From: Sialis fuliginosa
Lineage: Eukaryota > Arthropoda > Insecta > Megaloptera > Sialidae
Direction: 5' to 3'
Assembly (NCBI GenBank): GCA_961205875.1
Contig: OY540816.1
Span: 15,324,701 to 15,388,700, forward strand
Length of the DNA: 64,000 bases
Position numbers and translations under genes: made by a program. The first letter of the stretch is position 1. Each line of letters begins with the position of its first letter. This document shows, piece by piece, positions 12,752 to 25,375 of this stretch. The notes under the pieces are model-generated. The model was given only the letters and a program-made list of their open reading frames with translations. It did no database searches and had not been told where the DNA came from.

Positions 12752-15515
12752 TTATTTCTTTTCCATACAATCACATCTCTTCCTTGTATATCTTTTATTC
12801 CTTTGCCATTCTCCTTGTGCGAAGAAATTATACAACCTTCGGAAGAGACTTTTCTTTTGTTTCCCATCATCATCGCTCGTATTCGACATTTTACTTTTAT
12901 TACAGATCGTCTCTATGACTTCCATGGGCTCCCCATTACCTCCTAACACCGTAGTTTTGGATGTGACAACCTTTGGGTCCAAAATAACATCGACCATTTT
13001 CTCTGAATTCCTTTCGGACAACTTGAGCAGTTTCCTAGTAAAAAGTTTCGCTTTCTTTCGCAGTGTACTATTTTTACTGACATCCGTCTCATTTTCAGAA
13101 CTGCTGTAATCAGGATTCACTATGCCGATAAGATTCTCATCTTCGTCCTTCATAGATGTATCAATCGATTCGGTTTTTTCTTCTGTCTTAATATTTCCAG
13201 ATAAATGTTCTAACTGCAAAGATTTTCGTAAATCAACTTTACACGGTTTCTTATTAACGATTTCAGTTTCTGATTTACGACCACCTGAAACAGATCAAAA
13301 CTCATAACAATTTTAAAAAGGAAACATTTTTTTTTAATCTTGGTAAGCAGGAGAATTCAGTACATTTAATTTAAAATTGGGTGTGACTGTGTCGGGATGC
13401 ACAGTCGAGGAATTGACTAGAATACGTGGAAGTGGAGTTAAATAAAACTCAGATTCATTTAATTTTTTTTGTTACACAGAAACGTTTGAATATTTTTAAA
13501 ATGGACATAAAATGTTGCCGTAAACCTAAATAAAGAAATATATAACCATTATTGTATAATATCGTTATTTCTTATGATTTGTACGGACATAAAAATAATT
13601 AACGAAAACTTTTTATTTTTTATTCAATTTAAAAAACTTTAATCAAAAAATTAAAAACGTTAGGTCGTAGAGTATATATAATTCTCATATACTGTTATTT
13701 TTTCAATTCAATTAATGAATATTTACAAAAGCAATCGTGGAAATACATTTTTTTTAGAATATGAAGTTTTTCACTCATTAAAACTAGTTAAATGTTTTAA
13801 TTTTTACTTGTACCTCATAGATCTAATCGAAATCTATAATTTGAGACCCAAACCCGCGTGGTAGCTGCTCTGAGTGTCGAGATATAACTAATTTTAAATT
13901 TACGCTAGCGCACAAACTGATCTAAGCGCGTTAAATCAGGTTTCTAAAATGCCCACCCAGTATCTGGCGTAAAATACTAGATATTATTCACGTCAAAAAT
14001 AACTCACCGCCATCGATGGTTTGTGTACTGATCTCATAGAATCTCTTATTGCACCTCTCCTCACCACTCTGAATACTAGATGAACTTTCGTCCCTTATGA
14101 CAACATCACTTGATTGTATTTCAACCACCTCACCCTGCTGCATTACACCAAAGTTCAAATCCTTTATATCGCTAATCAGCTGCTTTATCTCTTTCTCTAA
14201 CTGAACATTTTCAAACACTTTCTTGTGTATCTCCTCAACACTTTCGCCGTTCTTTGTATCATATTCATTGCTGTTGTTATTATGGATTTCTACGTCAACA
14301 TTAACAAGTTCTTCTGACCGTCTTTTGTTCAGTTTTGTTCTAGATAAGTTGTTGAGGGCCTCTTTAAGTGACTGATCAGTGATGACAGGTCTTTTTGGAT
14401 ATTGGTAGTCTTTTATAGCTGGAAATACGACCGGACTGTTGCAAGGTGCACCGAACACCATTGGTAGCTTATTTTTCATGGAGTTTCTACCGATATCCAT
14501 CGAATTCCAGCTGTGTTGTTCTTCTAAAAAATATTTGAATAATGATCAAGATCAATTTATGTATATTCTTATAAAATTAAAATAATATTATATTTGCTCA
14601 TAATTTAACTTCTTATGACAAAAATATAAACAGATAATGTTTATTTGATTCCCATTAAAGAAAAAACTAAATTAAAAGATAGCAACGTTTAGAAATAAAT
14701 ATCGATATGGAGAACCATACATGAATTCTATGTTCTTTAATATCTTTTTAAATAATTTTTAATACATGAAAAATTTCAATGGAATTTGTCAAAAATAAAA
14801 CTCACCTTTGTATTATAAATAATAGTTTTCTAATGCCCTAATGTCGAAAACATAATACACATTCGTAGAATAACTAATTTCAGAATTTGAATTTAGTTGC
14901 ATTTCTGTCCAAGGTAACATGAATTAGTGACGTATTAATTAGTATTTAAAATTCATATTTTGGGGGTGGGTTTCACCCCTTCAATAGCTGCTTAGGCACG
15001 TACAAATAATAAGGTTCAATTAAACTACAAATGTACCAAGTCTTATCAAAATTAGTGAGATAATACTCGCAACGTTCACTTTTTAGACGATAAAAGTTAC
15101 AAAATTTCGAATATTTCCAAAACCCCTAATCCGATTAGCACCAAAATCAACAGATCTGGAGTACTCACTAAGACAAATATTTTTCCCAAAAATAATTCAG
15201 GTCGGTGCATTTTTACAGTAGTTATCGTGAACGAAAAAAATTCTACATCCAGACACACAGACACACGCACAGCCGCCATGCGGAAATCAACTTTTCTTTC
15301 AAAACATGGAAGTAACATCAAATACAAAATAACATACCTTTATCAGAAATTGTCATAGCATATTGAATAGTTTTGTCTAACATTTCAAAACACATTTTGT
15401 AATTTTTACTCGAGCGATTTCTGTCAATCTTCATTTCTAAAAACAAACATCGCGTACTAAATATTGAATATTCTTATAACAAAATATACTCACCGTAGTT
15501 AAACGGCGCTTCCAT
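12752..15515 (-). CDS. Unknown 389-aa charged protein, four exons
   Basis: Coding exons in reading order: 15494-15515, 15338-15436, 14008-14523, 12752-13284; 1170 nt, 389 aa, all phases consistent and all junctions GT-AG. I do not recognise the family. The N-terminus is MEAPFNYEMKIDRNRSSKNY. A middle stretch has MVFGAPCNSPVVFPAIKDY followed by a basic segment (KLNKRRSEELV) and a short amphipathic, coiled-coil-like part (QLEKEIKQLISDIKDL). The C-terminal third is Lys- and Glu-rich and ends with cysteines (RKRCDCMEKK). No signal peptide or membrane span is seen, so it is probably intracellular and partly disordered. Its start lies 570 bp from the start of the divergent 1195-aa gene, so a shared promoter region is possible. 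Its second intron contains a dispersed repeat. A real gene is supported by four compatible exons with good splice sites; function is unknown. Confidence 0.78.
14935..15305. repeat. Probable dispersed repeat in an intron
   Basis: One end carries GGGGGTGGGTTTCACCCC and the other carries GACACACAGACACACG-like sequence followed by GCACAGCCGCCATGCGG. This combination resembles high-copy insect repeats I have seen. I cannot name a family, and no second copy lies in this window. The short minus-strand frame in it is not a gene. Confidence 0.35.
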
Positions 15516-16085
15516 TTGAATTAATTTCGTATAATAACACAAATTAATGACAAGTTTTCGATTAAAATGATACACAAACGTTCATTTGTTATTCAATTTA
15601 AAATTACGAATTTGACATCCAGTTTGCTTTGATTTCTTCAATGTACGTATATAAATTAAATATTTTTAAACTGTTTGTTCTACAAGAGATGTTATTTTAA
15701 ACATAAAATTTTTGCTTTGTGGAGAATCATTTTTATTACCAATACAAAATGACAATAGGTAGTGAAACTGATGAATCAATTTTACCTAAATTACTATTTG
15801 TATTTTATTTATACAAAATATGTTCCTCTGATATGCATTTTATTATTATGTTGATTTTAATTTCGAGAGTACTTAATTAATTAAATAGATGCTTATAAAA
15901 ATTGAGTTAATTAATTAAGTGTTTGTTAAATATGTTTAATTTAAATCAAGAGTTCTGCGAAATTTCTAAAATGTTACAAAATTTTAAAAGACATGTCATT
16001 ATAAAAATTACCCGTATCGCGAAATGTGTTTAATTATATTATCAGGTATATTATTATTATAAAATTACTTAAAATTGAAAACGAT
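15516..16085. promoter_or_regulatory. Divergent intergenic region shared by two unknown genes
   Basis: 570 bp of AT-rich DNA separates the two ATG codons, so both transcription starts must lie here or in untranslated exons. A possible 3' splice site (TTATATTATCAG, ending near 16045) just before the plus-strand ATG suggests an untranslated first exon for that gene. No clear TATA or initiator stands out. Confidence 0.4.
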
Positions 16086-19000
16086 ATGCCTATTAAAAGA
16101 AAGCAAGGGGTTTCAAGTACTGACGACGAGGAAGAAATTATTTGTTTTAATTTAAATGACCAAGATAAGATGCTGCCAAACAACAAAGAAGCTGCGGGTG
16201 ATACAGAAAGTGATTGTTCCGATGAAAAAATAGGATTGCTTCTAGAAGTTGAACTAACGAAAAGCTTAGCACATTTGCTTGAAAACGAATCTGGAATTGT
16301 CGATATCAAACGCACATTGTGCTGTCATTCTTCAGATTTAAAAAATGTAATTGAAGATGTTAAAGGCGAACAATATGAAGACACAGTTCGTAATAGTCAT
16401 TTAAAAAATAATGAAAAAACATACCACGAAAATGTTAAAAAAGACGATCTCAAATCTAAATCTAAAGATCATGCAGTTGACGATTATTTAAGTACAATCA
16501 ATGAAAGCAGTAATCAGAATTTTGTAGTGTATACGTCGAAAAATAACGAGCTGAAAGAAAATGTTGTTCGGATGTTAACAAAGCGAATGAAAAATAAAAA
16601 TCAAAAAGATGAAAATGATCGCACAGAAAACAAATTTAAAGAAAATACAAAAAAATCAAATAAAAAAGTACAAAACGAGACAACTAATTCAAATGTGCTA
16701 CCACATCCAAAAACAAGTGATTCGGGATTTTCAGTTATGAGCGATCAAAAAACTAGAAATGATACTTATACAAATGCTACAATGAATACTTCATATAGAA
16801 CACGTTATTCCGAACAAGAAGATCACAAATTTAGCACAGAAACGAGAACAGTATACAAAGATAATGGGTGTAATTACACTTCTTTCGGTAGCAGCAGAAT
16901 TACACAATCAATAACTGAAGACAGATCAACTGCAAGTCTCAATAGACATGAAATATATGATGATAATATGAACAATGGCCGTGAAAATGAAATAAAACAT
17001 CTAAAATATCTAATACAATTGTTAGAAAAAACATTGTCTATGAAAGACCAAGAAACTTATCATAATTCTGCATTCGATTCGCAGCTACAGGAAAATCCAG
17101 CATATAATTTGATACATGGATCAAGAGATACTTTAGCTGCTTCATCACAAGCAGCTAAACTGTACCGATATGTTAAGAGATTGTGCAGAACACATTTAAG
17201 CCAATCAAAAAGCTATGTCCAGTTTCCAAACTGCACAAGGAAACCTCAAAACAACGAGTGTTTGACAGAAACGTGTGCTTGCGATACTTGTATTACGATA
17301 AAGCTTGTTTCGGAAGCGATGAAAAGACCATACGGCAGCTGGACGTCTATAAGGAGTAGCGAAACTCAGATTCAGGATGTATTTCCTAAAACTTCCGAAT
17401 ACTCGACGACGAAAAAGATTTTTCACGGTGTTGTTAACGAACGACCTAAGAGTCCACATCCGCGGGAACAGTTATTTCATCAGACTTTGATAAATAGAGG
17501 AAGAATTTCAGCTGGACAAAGTGTGGTAACTGAACAAAGTGCTTCAAATGAACAAAGAAATGTAAATGACCATAATATTGCAACTGAATCAAATGTAATA
17601 CCAGAAGAAGAAACGAGTCAAGATAGAAATTATCAAAACTTTTGTGTATTTGGGGATATTTGTACTAGGTTGAAAGTGGTTGAAGAAAAACTTGAGCAGT
17701 ATACGCCTTCGAAACACGTTCTGCATACAGAAGGAGAAATATCGATGAATAATGAAATAGGAATTCAGTGTTCATCGAAATTTCTTCTTTATGATAAGAA
17801 AGATAAGAAAACTATGAAAACTCCGGAAGATGAGGATAAAAACAGAAACGTAAATTTAGATTCGAAATCGAACCATATATTGGTTAAAACGAAAAGAATA
17901 AAGGAAGGCCTGTTAAATAAATTAGAAGATTATGAATTGCCATCTGAAAAGAAAGTAAGGAATTCAACTGATATTAAAAATGTTCAGTTTCTTGAAGCTG
18001 ATAAGATGTATAATACAAGACTTGATAAAGCAAAACTAGATGAAATAATTAACTTGGAAAGTATCACAGCAGATATGAAATCGAAAAGAAAAGACAAATT
18101 GGAAATTGTTCATCATATTACAGAAGAAAAAAAACATTCTAAAAAAACTAATAACGATATACATAAAAAAGAAAGTTTTCATATATACCCATCATTAAAA
18201 CAGAGTCAAGAAATTGAAGAAGGGCAATATGTGTTGCAAAAAGGAGGGGTCGATAACGCTAAAATAGAAAAAGCGAAATCTGAGAGTTATGATGAAGCTC
18301 AACTGAAAATAATTGATTGGCCAACAGACTTCAAAGGTTGTATTTGGTTATGGGATGGAGAAAAAATATCTCCCGGATTTGATTTGAAAGAGAATATTGA
18401 TATCTTAATAAATGATAAGATACAGAATTTGAAAGAAGGGATGCAAAACTTTTTAGAAGAGAAAATAAAAGAATTAAAAATAAAAATCAATTATATGATA
18501 ACATCTAAACCACCCAAAATTGATAACCATAATGAAACACGTGAGTATATAAAGAAACAAAATAAAATAAAAAATGATAGCGACGAATCGAAAGAAAGCA
18601 ACAATATTAATATTGGTAAACACCATCACGATCATTGTCATACAAGGAACAATGCTAGTAAACCAAGCAATTATCACCATAGGTGCGTTTTTTCATCGCA
18701 AACACGATTAGATATACTTCCGATTATAACACAACCGTATGAAGTGTCTACCCCAAAAAATAAAACCAAAAAAAGAAAACAAGAAACAAAAGAGAGCAAT
18801 CCTGTTATTAAAGGTACTGAAACAATTTCCAATCAAAACATGGCCGTAAAGAAAACAATATCTAGTAAACTAGCAAAACTGTTTAGTAGTAAAAAATCTA
18901 AAAATCATGAAGAGCGTTCTGTGGTGGTTCAAAATGAAAACCAAGAAAAGGATAATATAACATCCACCAGTACGTTTATGGTATCTTCACCTAAATTTGA

Positions 19001-21731
19001 TCGTGAGAAGCAAAAATCATTTATTCCTCGTTTAAATAAATTAACACAGAAACAAAAAACTGACATAGATAAGAACAGTACAACAGATGATATTTCAATG
19101 TCTGAAGACACGAATCAAATAGTTTTAAATAATGTCCATGCGTACCAACCAATATGTTCAAAACAAAATTTAAAAAATAAAGGCATGCTTAAAAAGAAGA
19201 ACATGCAGGTAATGAATATGATGGGAATGAAAAAGACTCCTGTGTATAAAATACAACAGTTACAGCAAGTTCAGTTTAAGAACAATTATGAGGAAAAACA
19301 AAAAACTAATGAGAAAAATATTACTGATGTTGCAAAAAATAAAGATGCGTATGAAAAATCTAATGAAGAAAAGGCTGACAATGAAGGAGACGCAAAGGGT
19401 AAAATATTTTAATAAGTATACTGTTTTTTTTCGTTGGCTTTTACAGCACAAAAAAAACATGACAAAATTAAAACTCGATGATGGAATAACGTTTTGAGGG
19501 TACCTGGATCACGTTTGATTACTTTGTCAGTACTCTCTGTATGTCTGTCTGTCGGTTTGTGGACACTTTACAACTATAAACGGTGAAACTTGAAATTTTA
19601 AATTCTCATCTCCTATTTTTCAAGACAATATCTTAACCGGAAATAGATGTTTACTTTTGTTAATTTCAAATTTTTTATTTTATGGTGATTGTAGAAGAAA
19701 ATGTAATGAATATTTTTTATAATAATAATTTAAATTATTTAGAAAAGGAGAAAATAGTTTTATGTCCGGTATTATAAACGAGCTAGCAAGCACTCTCAAA
19801 TGAGGTATTAATTTTATGATATTATCTATGGATTTACTATGGAATTTAGAGCAGTGATACTTCAACTTATTATAACACAGTTGGCGACTCTGAAAGTACG
19901 AAATAATTTTCATAATATCGCCACTGTTTTAATAGTGTTGGTGTTTATTTACAACACGTGTGCGAAAATTGTCAAACATTTCATGAAACTCCAAGAGAAC
20001 TGTCAGATAAGTTTATCATTCGAAAGTGCTTTCTAGCTAGCAAATTATTTTTCAAACAGTTGATAATAAAGAAAATAGTTTTAATTAAAAATTGTGGAGA
20101 ATATTATTATTAAAAATTTGTCTTCTAGCTATTTTTTCAGTATAATGAACTGTTTTCATGATTCGTATCTATATAATTACAGCTTTAATTAATTAAAATT
20201 GTACTAATATTTTTGTAGTTTCTGAAACGAATTTCAAACTACTAGAAAAAATTTATGAAGCGATCGTCAGTTACCCAGAATTAGCCTACACTAGTAAAGT
20301 ATCATCGAAAAAAGAAACACCGGGAGTTATTTACCACGAGGTGGAAATCAACATGGACGACTTGGTAAAAATGATCGATTCAAAAAACGATAAAGAAATG
20401 GATATGAATGTATGACTTATTTTCTTAGCAATTAAACAAGTTGAAACCAATAATAGCGTAATTGATGGGGGGGGGACCATTGTTCATATCAACATGAGAT
20501 TTTCATAACCACATCGGAAGTTACAGGTCAATAAAAGATCTGCGCTAAAAAAATTCAAAAAAATAATAACTTTGGGTGTAAACTCTAGATTTATCTCAAT
20601 TTGCTTTAAAAAATCCTGTTTTTTTTTTTTTTAAATTGATATTTACTTGACATATTAAATGTCGTATAAATTTAAATTTAGATTGAAATTGTCAAAAAAT
20701 TAAAAATATATGAAAAAATAATCAGGTGCGTCTTAAGAAAAATTTCGAACTAAAATTTTTTTAGTAAAATTGTATAAAAATTAAATTGTTAGCCAATACC
20801 AGGCAATATATCTGAACACTTTATCGGTTTTTATTTAAATTGTTCATTAATTAACTACCTTTGGTAAATTGAGCACGAGGAAGCACTGTGCATTTACTTG
20901 GCAGATGTTTTTTTAATTTGTTCAATTTACATGAAGTAAAAACAACTAATTTTGACTGTAAACTTCGGTAACTCGGTGAAAAAAATCTAAAAATTATTTT
21001 AAAGCTGATGGTCAAAGCTTACAAAAGGTATGTTTCAAATTTAGCTGTAAATATTTTTATACTCGAAGCACGCTGCCAAAGTTGTCAGAAAAATTTGAAA
21101 TTTTTGGCGCACATTTATTGACCTGTGATTTCTTAATATGTACATGAAAATAAATTTTTGTAAAGGAAACAAATAAAATACTTCAAGTTTTATTTTTGTT
21201 GACGAGTGTATGTATTGTTTAATTTAATAGAAACTAAAGCAATCGCCCCCCTTTAAATTATTTAATTTTTTAACGAGTGTAGTATATGTATTATACTAAT
21301 TATATTGATGTGGCTAATTTAACAATTTAACATCCCTTCAAGTAACGCTACTGTTTGAAACTTGTTAAAAATTTAAAATATTTTATCGATTAAATATTTT
21401 GCATTCTATGTTTGAATTGGCACAATTAATTATATTTTTAGAGTTATGATTAAAAGGAGTAAAATAACTATTTAATAGGAACTATTATTTACCGAATGTA
21501 CCTATTATATTTTATTCTATCAAACATTTAACATAAAAATGTATTTTTGAACCGTGACAATACAAAATCATTATATAGCAGTTGATTATTAGTTATTAAT
21601 AAAATAAAGAAGTGTAGGAAGGAAATCTAAATCTTGATTTGTTACAGGTTGATTCAAAAACTCCAGTTGAAACGTTCAATAATTTGAAATACAAATCATC
21701 TTCTACAGATCTAGAAAATGATATAGATTAA
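16086..21731 (+). CDS. Unknown 1195-aa lysine-rich, largely disordered protein, three exons
   Basis: Exons 16086-19398, 20219-20409, 21648-21731; 3588 nt, 1195 aa. I start at the ATG giving MPIKRKQGVSSTDDEEEIIC; the frame stays open upstream only from a non-ATG codon. The first exon of 3.3 kb is unusually long for this region. The protein is dominated by Lys, Glu, Asn and Ser, with low-complexity stretches and few hydrophobic runs. More ordered islands are a predicted coiled coil (EIKHLKYLIQLLEKTLSMKD), a Cys cluster (NNECLTETCACDTC, near residue 410) and a Trp-containing block (DWPTDFKGCIWLWDG) followed by an amphipathic helix with repeated Lys and Glu. The last two exons add YELAY-like and MDDLVKMIDS segments. 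I do not recognise the family. It might be a fast-evolving scaffold or cytoskeletal protein; that is a guess. The intact frame over 1100 codons in AT-rich DNA shows it is under coding constraint. Confidence 0.8.
19781..20042 (+). mobile_element. MITE copy 2 (GCTAGC family), with both ends
   Basis: Inverted ends: GCTAGCAAGCACTCTCAAATG at the left and, read on the other strand, GCTAGCTAGAAAGCACTTTCG at the right. It sits in the first intron of the 1195-aa gene. Copy 1 lies at 12384-12581. A 13-bp direct repeat (GAAAATAGTTTTA) lies outside both ends, at 19749-19761 and 20071-20083; that may be chance or a wider duplicated target. Confidence 0.8.
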
Positions 21732-22203
21732 AAATGTCAATTAAAAATTATAGTTTTTAATAATAATGTTGTTATTGTTATACAAATATTTTGTGTTGTT
21801 TATAATTTTTAAATATTGTTTAAATATTTTTGTGTTGTTTTAAGTATTTAAAATTTTTGGAAATCGAATTTTATGTTTACATCGTATGAGTTCAATTATT
21901 TAAGTACTTATATTAATTTTGGTGGAGGCGAGAGGAACTCGGAATTCTGTTTCTATACAGTAAGACCTATCTTAAAGTATACTCAGCGCCGGTTTTAGGA
22001 GGGGAGTGAACCAAGGTAACCGCCCAGGGTGCCAGGCCAGGAAGGGGGGCATAAGTGACTTTTTGTTTCAAATCAGTGTACAGGCTGTAATTTTTGAGTA
22101 ATTTTTTTTAATCTTAAAAATTATTAAGCCCGATGTTAATAAAAAAAAATCTATGCTCGCATATACTTATGATGCGCGGAGACCCAATTTCACGACGATA
22201 TTA
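21732..22203. other. Intergenic, 3' flank of the 1195-aa gene with a truncated transposon end
   Basis: No gene seen. At about 21988 a hAT-type end CAGCGCCGGTTTTAGGAGG begins, followed by CCGCCCAGGGTGCC, but I find no partner end, so it is a truncated fragment. Confidence 0.4.
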
Positions 22204-22211
22204 ATTTGGTG

Positions 22212-23320
22212 CAGTGGCGAAGCGTCCATAGAAGCAGGGGAAGCAGTACTTCCCTTACTTTATGGGTAAATTAATACAAATCTGTGTTTTCAGTTAATAA
22301 ATAATTTAAAAATATTATTAGAATATTCGTCTTTATAATGCGCAACTCAAACATTTTAACCAAAAATCAAAAATAGCATTTAATATTAATTTACACGCTC
22401 AATTATAAAATTTTAATACCTCTACGTCTTATTTTATTGTATTTTTCGTCTATATTTGTATGACGAAATGAAATTCACTGCAGGAAATTTCATTAAAATT
22501 TTTTGAATTTTTGATTTCATTAAAAGTATGTTTCTTGTATAGAAAATGACGTGAAAAGTTGAAATTTTCAAACCGCAGGTCTGAATCTCAAACCGTTCTC
22601 GAGATGTAGCCTCTCAAAGTTTCAGTTTTCTCAAAAATTTGAAGAAAAATGGCCTTAACTTTTGAACGCGTGGTCGGAATTGATTTTAGTTGACGGATTT
22701 GGAATCAGCGTGTCAAAATCTATATAATGACATGTATAATACCTTAAAACTTGAAAAAAATTTTTTTGCGAAAAATCGAAAAAATTCAAAGGGGTATACC
22801 TTAAAAAAATGTCGATTTTTGACCAAAATTTTTTTGTCCTATTTTAAAGTAATATACATGTCATTATATAGATTTTGACACGCTGATTTCAAATCCGTCA
22901 ACTAAAATCAATTCCGACCACGCGTTCAAAAGTTATGGCCTTTTTTCTCCAAAAATTTGAAAAAACTAAAACTTTGAGAGGCTATATCTCGAGAACGGTT
23001 TGAGATACAGACCTGCGGTTTGAAAATTTCAACTTTTCACGTCATTTTCTATACAATAAACATACTTTTAACAAAATCAAAAATTCTAAATTTTTTAGTG
23101 AAATTTCCTGCACTAAACTTCAACTCGTCATACAAATATCAACTAAAATATAAGAAAATAAGACGTAAAATCATTTAGTTACTATATAAATATATAAGAA
23201 TTTATTTTAAAAAGTAAAAGCTTGAACTTAAGGTGTTTCATAACTAGTTTTTTTGTTGATAGGAGGGGGAGGATTGACAAAATATGCTTCCCTTATTAAA
23301 AATTTCACATCTCGTCACTA
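22212..23320. mobile_element. 1.1-kb fold-back hAT-type element
   Basis: A perfect 8-bp target duplication ATTTGGTG flanks it (22204-22211, 23321-23328). The ends are CAGTGGCGAAGCG and, inverted, TAGTGACGAGATG, the hAT signature. The two arms (about 22212-22735 and 22850-23320) are inverted copies of each other over most of their length. For instance GTGTCAAAATCTATATAATG on the left returns inverted on the right, and both carry the CTCGAGA block and GAAAATGACGTGAAAAGTTG. A short spacer of about 110 bp lies between. No transposase is present. Any transcript through it would form a long hairpin. Confidence 0.92.
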
Positions 23321-23559
23321 ATTTGGTGTATAATGAATTATATTAGATATAGTTATTATCAAGGATTTACTTATAATACTTGTATTTATAAAATCGTTTG
23401 CTGCCAGTCATTGCAATCGCCAATATGTACAATGTACGAGGAAGATCTTGAGATAATTCTAATCATTTTGTATAAAAACTATTTTTTTTTAAAGTCATTC
23501 CATCGAAAAAGTTCAGAACTTCTGTGTAGTTATTCAAAATTTTCATTGTCCTGTTTTTT

Positions 23560-23840
23560 TATCGTGGAAACGAAACCGGACGGCTACGACACTCTCTTTA
23601 TCTCTCTCTCCTCATTGCACACTGACAGCTTGCGCCCAGAGCTTTCCATCCAACGTCTGGTTACCACGGCAACGGCCGGCGAGGCGGCGCAAGTGCATTT
23701 GCCCTGGAAACAGATCAATGAGCGGAAATCTTCGGGAAAACTCTTCCAGTCATCGTCGTCACATTTCGAACAACGTGCGTGTGTGTGTGCGCGCACACGT
23801 GCATTGGCGCGTCTAAGGAAGGCAAGATGGAATTGCTTCT
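23560..23840. promoter_or_regulatory. GC-rich island, possible promoter
   Basis: About 280 bp with much higher GC than its surroundings, including CGGCCGGCGAGGCGGCGC and a GTGTGTGTGCGCGCACACGTGC alternating purine-pyrimidine tract. Open frames cross it on both strands but have no family resemblance and no consistent exon structure. It may be an upstream promoter or untranslated exon of unc80. Confidence 0.3.
23660..23673. promoter_or_regulatory. Candidate X-box (RFX-binding) motif
   Basis: GTTACCACGGCAAC fits the RFX palindrome consensus of two GTTRCC/GGYAAC half sites with a 2-bp spacer. RFX factors drive genes of ciliated sensory neurons. It sits in the GC island 2.7 kb before the unc80 start codon. 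A single motif match is weak evidence. Confidence 0.25.
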
Positions 23841-25170
23841 ATCTATTTAGCAATAATTCTAGCTCGTATGGCCAAAATACTAAATCAAAATTATTGAGAA
23901 ATTAAAATTAATGAGAAAATTGATCGTCTATTTTAACTAAAACTGGAACAATTTCTGGTTGGATAATTGCAATGTTCCTTTGTTTATAGAATGTTTTGCT
24001 ACCACCAGATAATAGTTCCGGTTTAAGCCTTTTTGCTTGACTGAATTCACCAAATGGTCAAAAGATAAATGTATAAACCAGCCTCTTTATACATAATATA
24101 TTTTATATTGTTTACCTATACCTAAAATTGGTCCAAATCTATTGGAGTAATACCGACAATTATAAAAATATTGCACTAACAATTCAAAACATATCGGTTA
24201 TATCCTATCTTCCGTTTTCTCCAGAGGAATTTTCAGGATCCGACTATGTTAGTATGTGCGCGCATTGGACAAAGAAAACACGCGTGTTTTTTCTTGTTTA
24301 CTCGTACTTTTTATCATAATTATTTTTTCATTTTATTCGTAATTGTTGCTGTTAATTATTTACAATTAATTTCAATTTTAATTGTCACTTTTCAAAGGCA
24401 AGCTCATCCGTCTTTGTTGGAAAATAGTTATTTTGCGCACTTAAATGCTGAATGAAATACAGAAACTTATGGAACAAGGATACATGTATGGATTACATTG
24501 TTAGGTGATCTATCTGTTTCGTTTTCGCAATACTTTTATATTTGGTAATAGGCGCATTAATAATGGAGATGTCACATACCTGTTGTCGTATTCATAGCTA
24601 TTGCTGTCTCGTACTAGCAATAAAACTGTTACATTCAATTTATTTTGCGTGTTACGAACTTCGAAACAAGGAAAATCTTCCATTTTCCATGTACATATAA
24701 AGAATTATAGAACTAATCGTTTAAAAAACGTATTTTCATTGATATAAAATGAATGCAACAAACAGTTTTAAGAGCTTTTTAAAAAAAAATCTGATTTACT
24801 AAAGCGAATTTTCATGATGTTTGTTTTGCGGTCTAAATATAAAAAAGTCTGCATACAGGCAACAATAAATACAACTGGAACGGCAGACTTGTAGTTTCTG
24901 GAGTCCTGCGTGTAAACAATTTCTGAGATCCTTCACTCATTCAAGTCTCTATGAGCTAAGTTGATTCAAAAATCGACTTCAAAACATTTTCTTTATTGAA
25001 TGAGTAACAATGTTGTATGTGATGTACGTATAATTTAAAATTTATGAAATTTTGAAAGATTAACTGTTTTATTTACATTTTTATTGCTCACAACAATTAA
25101 AAACCCCGTTAGAAACAATTAAGCATCCATTACATTTAAAATTTTACACGCGGGAAACATTTTCCTTTTA

Positions 25171-25375
25171 TTACAGTTCCGCGTTCCATTTTCAGTACAC
25201 AAACTTTGGGAGGCTGCAAGAGAGAACGTGTTCGATTCTGTCTCACGTCATTCCAGGCGGGTTGCGTGCGGACCACACCTGGAACGTGCCGTCATTATGT
25301 CAGTGGGTGAAAACTGAATAATATGCGATTATGTGATATTGCAATTTGACGTCTTGCGTGACGGCGTACCTACAG
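25171..25375 (+). promoter_or_regulatory. Candidate 5' untranslated exon of unc80
   Basis: A locally GC-richer stretch ends in CCTACAG followed by GTAATT, a good 5' splice site. The first unc80 coding exon is preceded by a 3' splice site (AATTCTAG) two bases before its ATG, which requires an upstream untranslated exon. This is the best candidate I see; the 5' boundary is arbitrary. Confidence 0.35.

Noticed and set aside
23333-23905. 190-codon plus-strand open frame through the GC island
   Set aside because: No family resemblance, low-complexity and cysteine-scattered sequence, another open frame on the opposite strand, and it begins inside the target-site duplication of the fold-back transposon. 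Probably chance in locally stop-poor GC-rich DNA.
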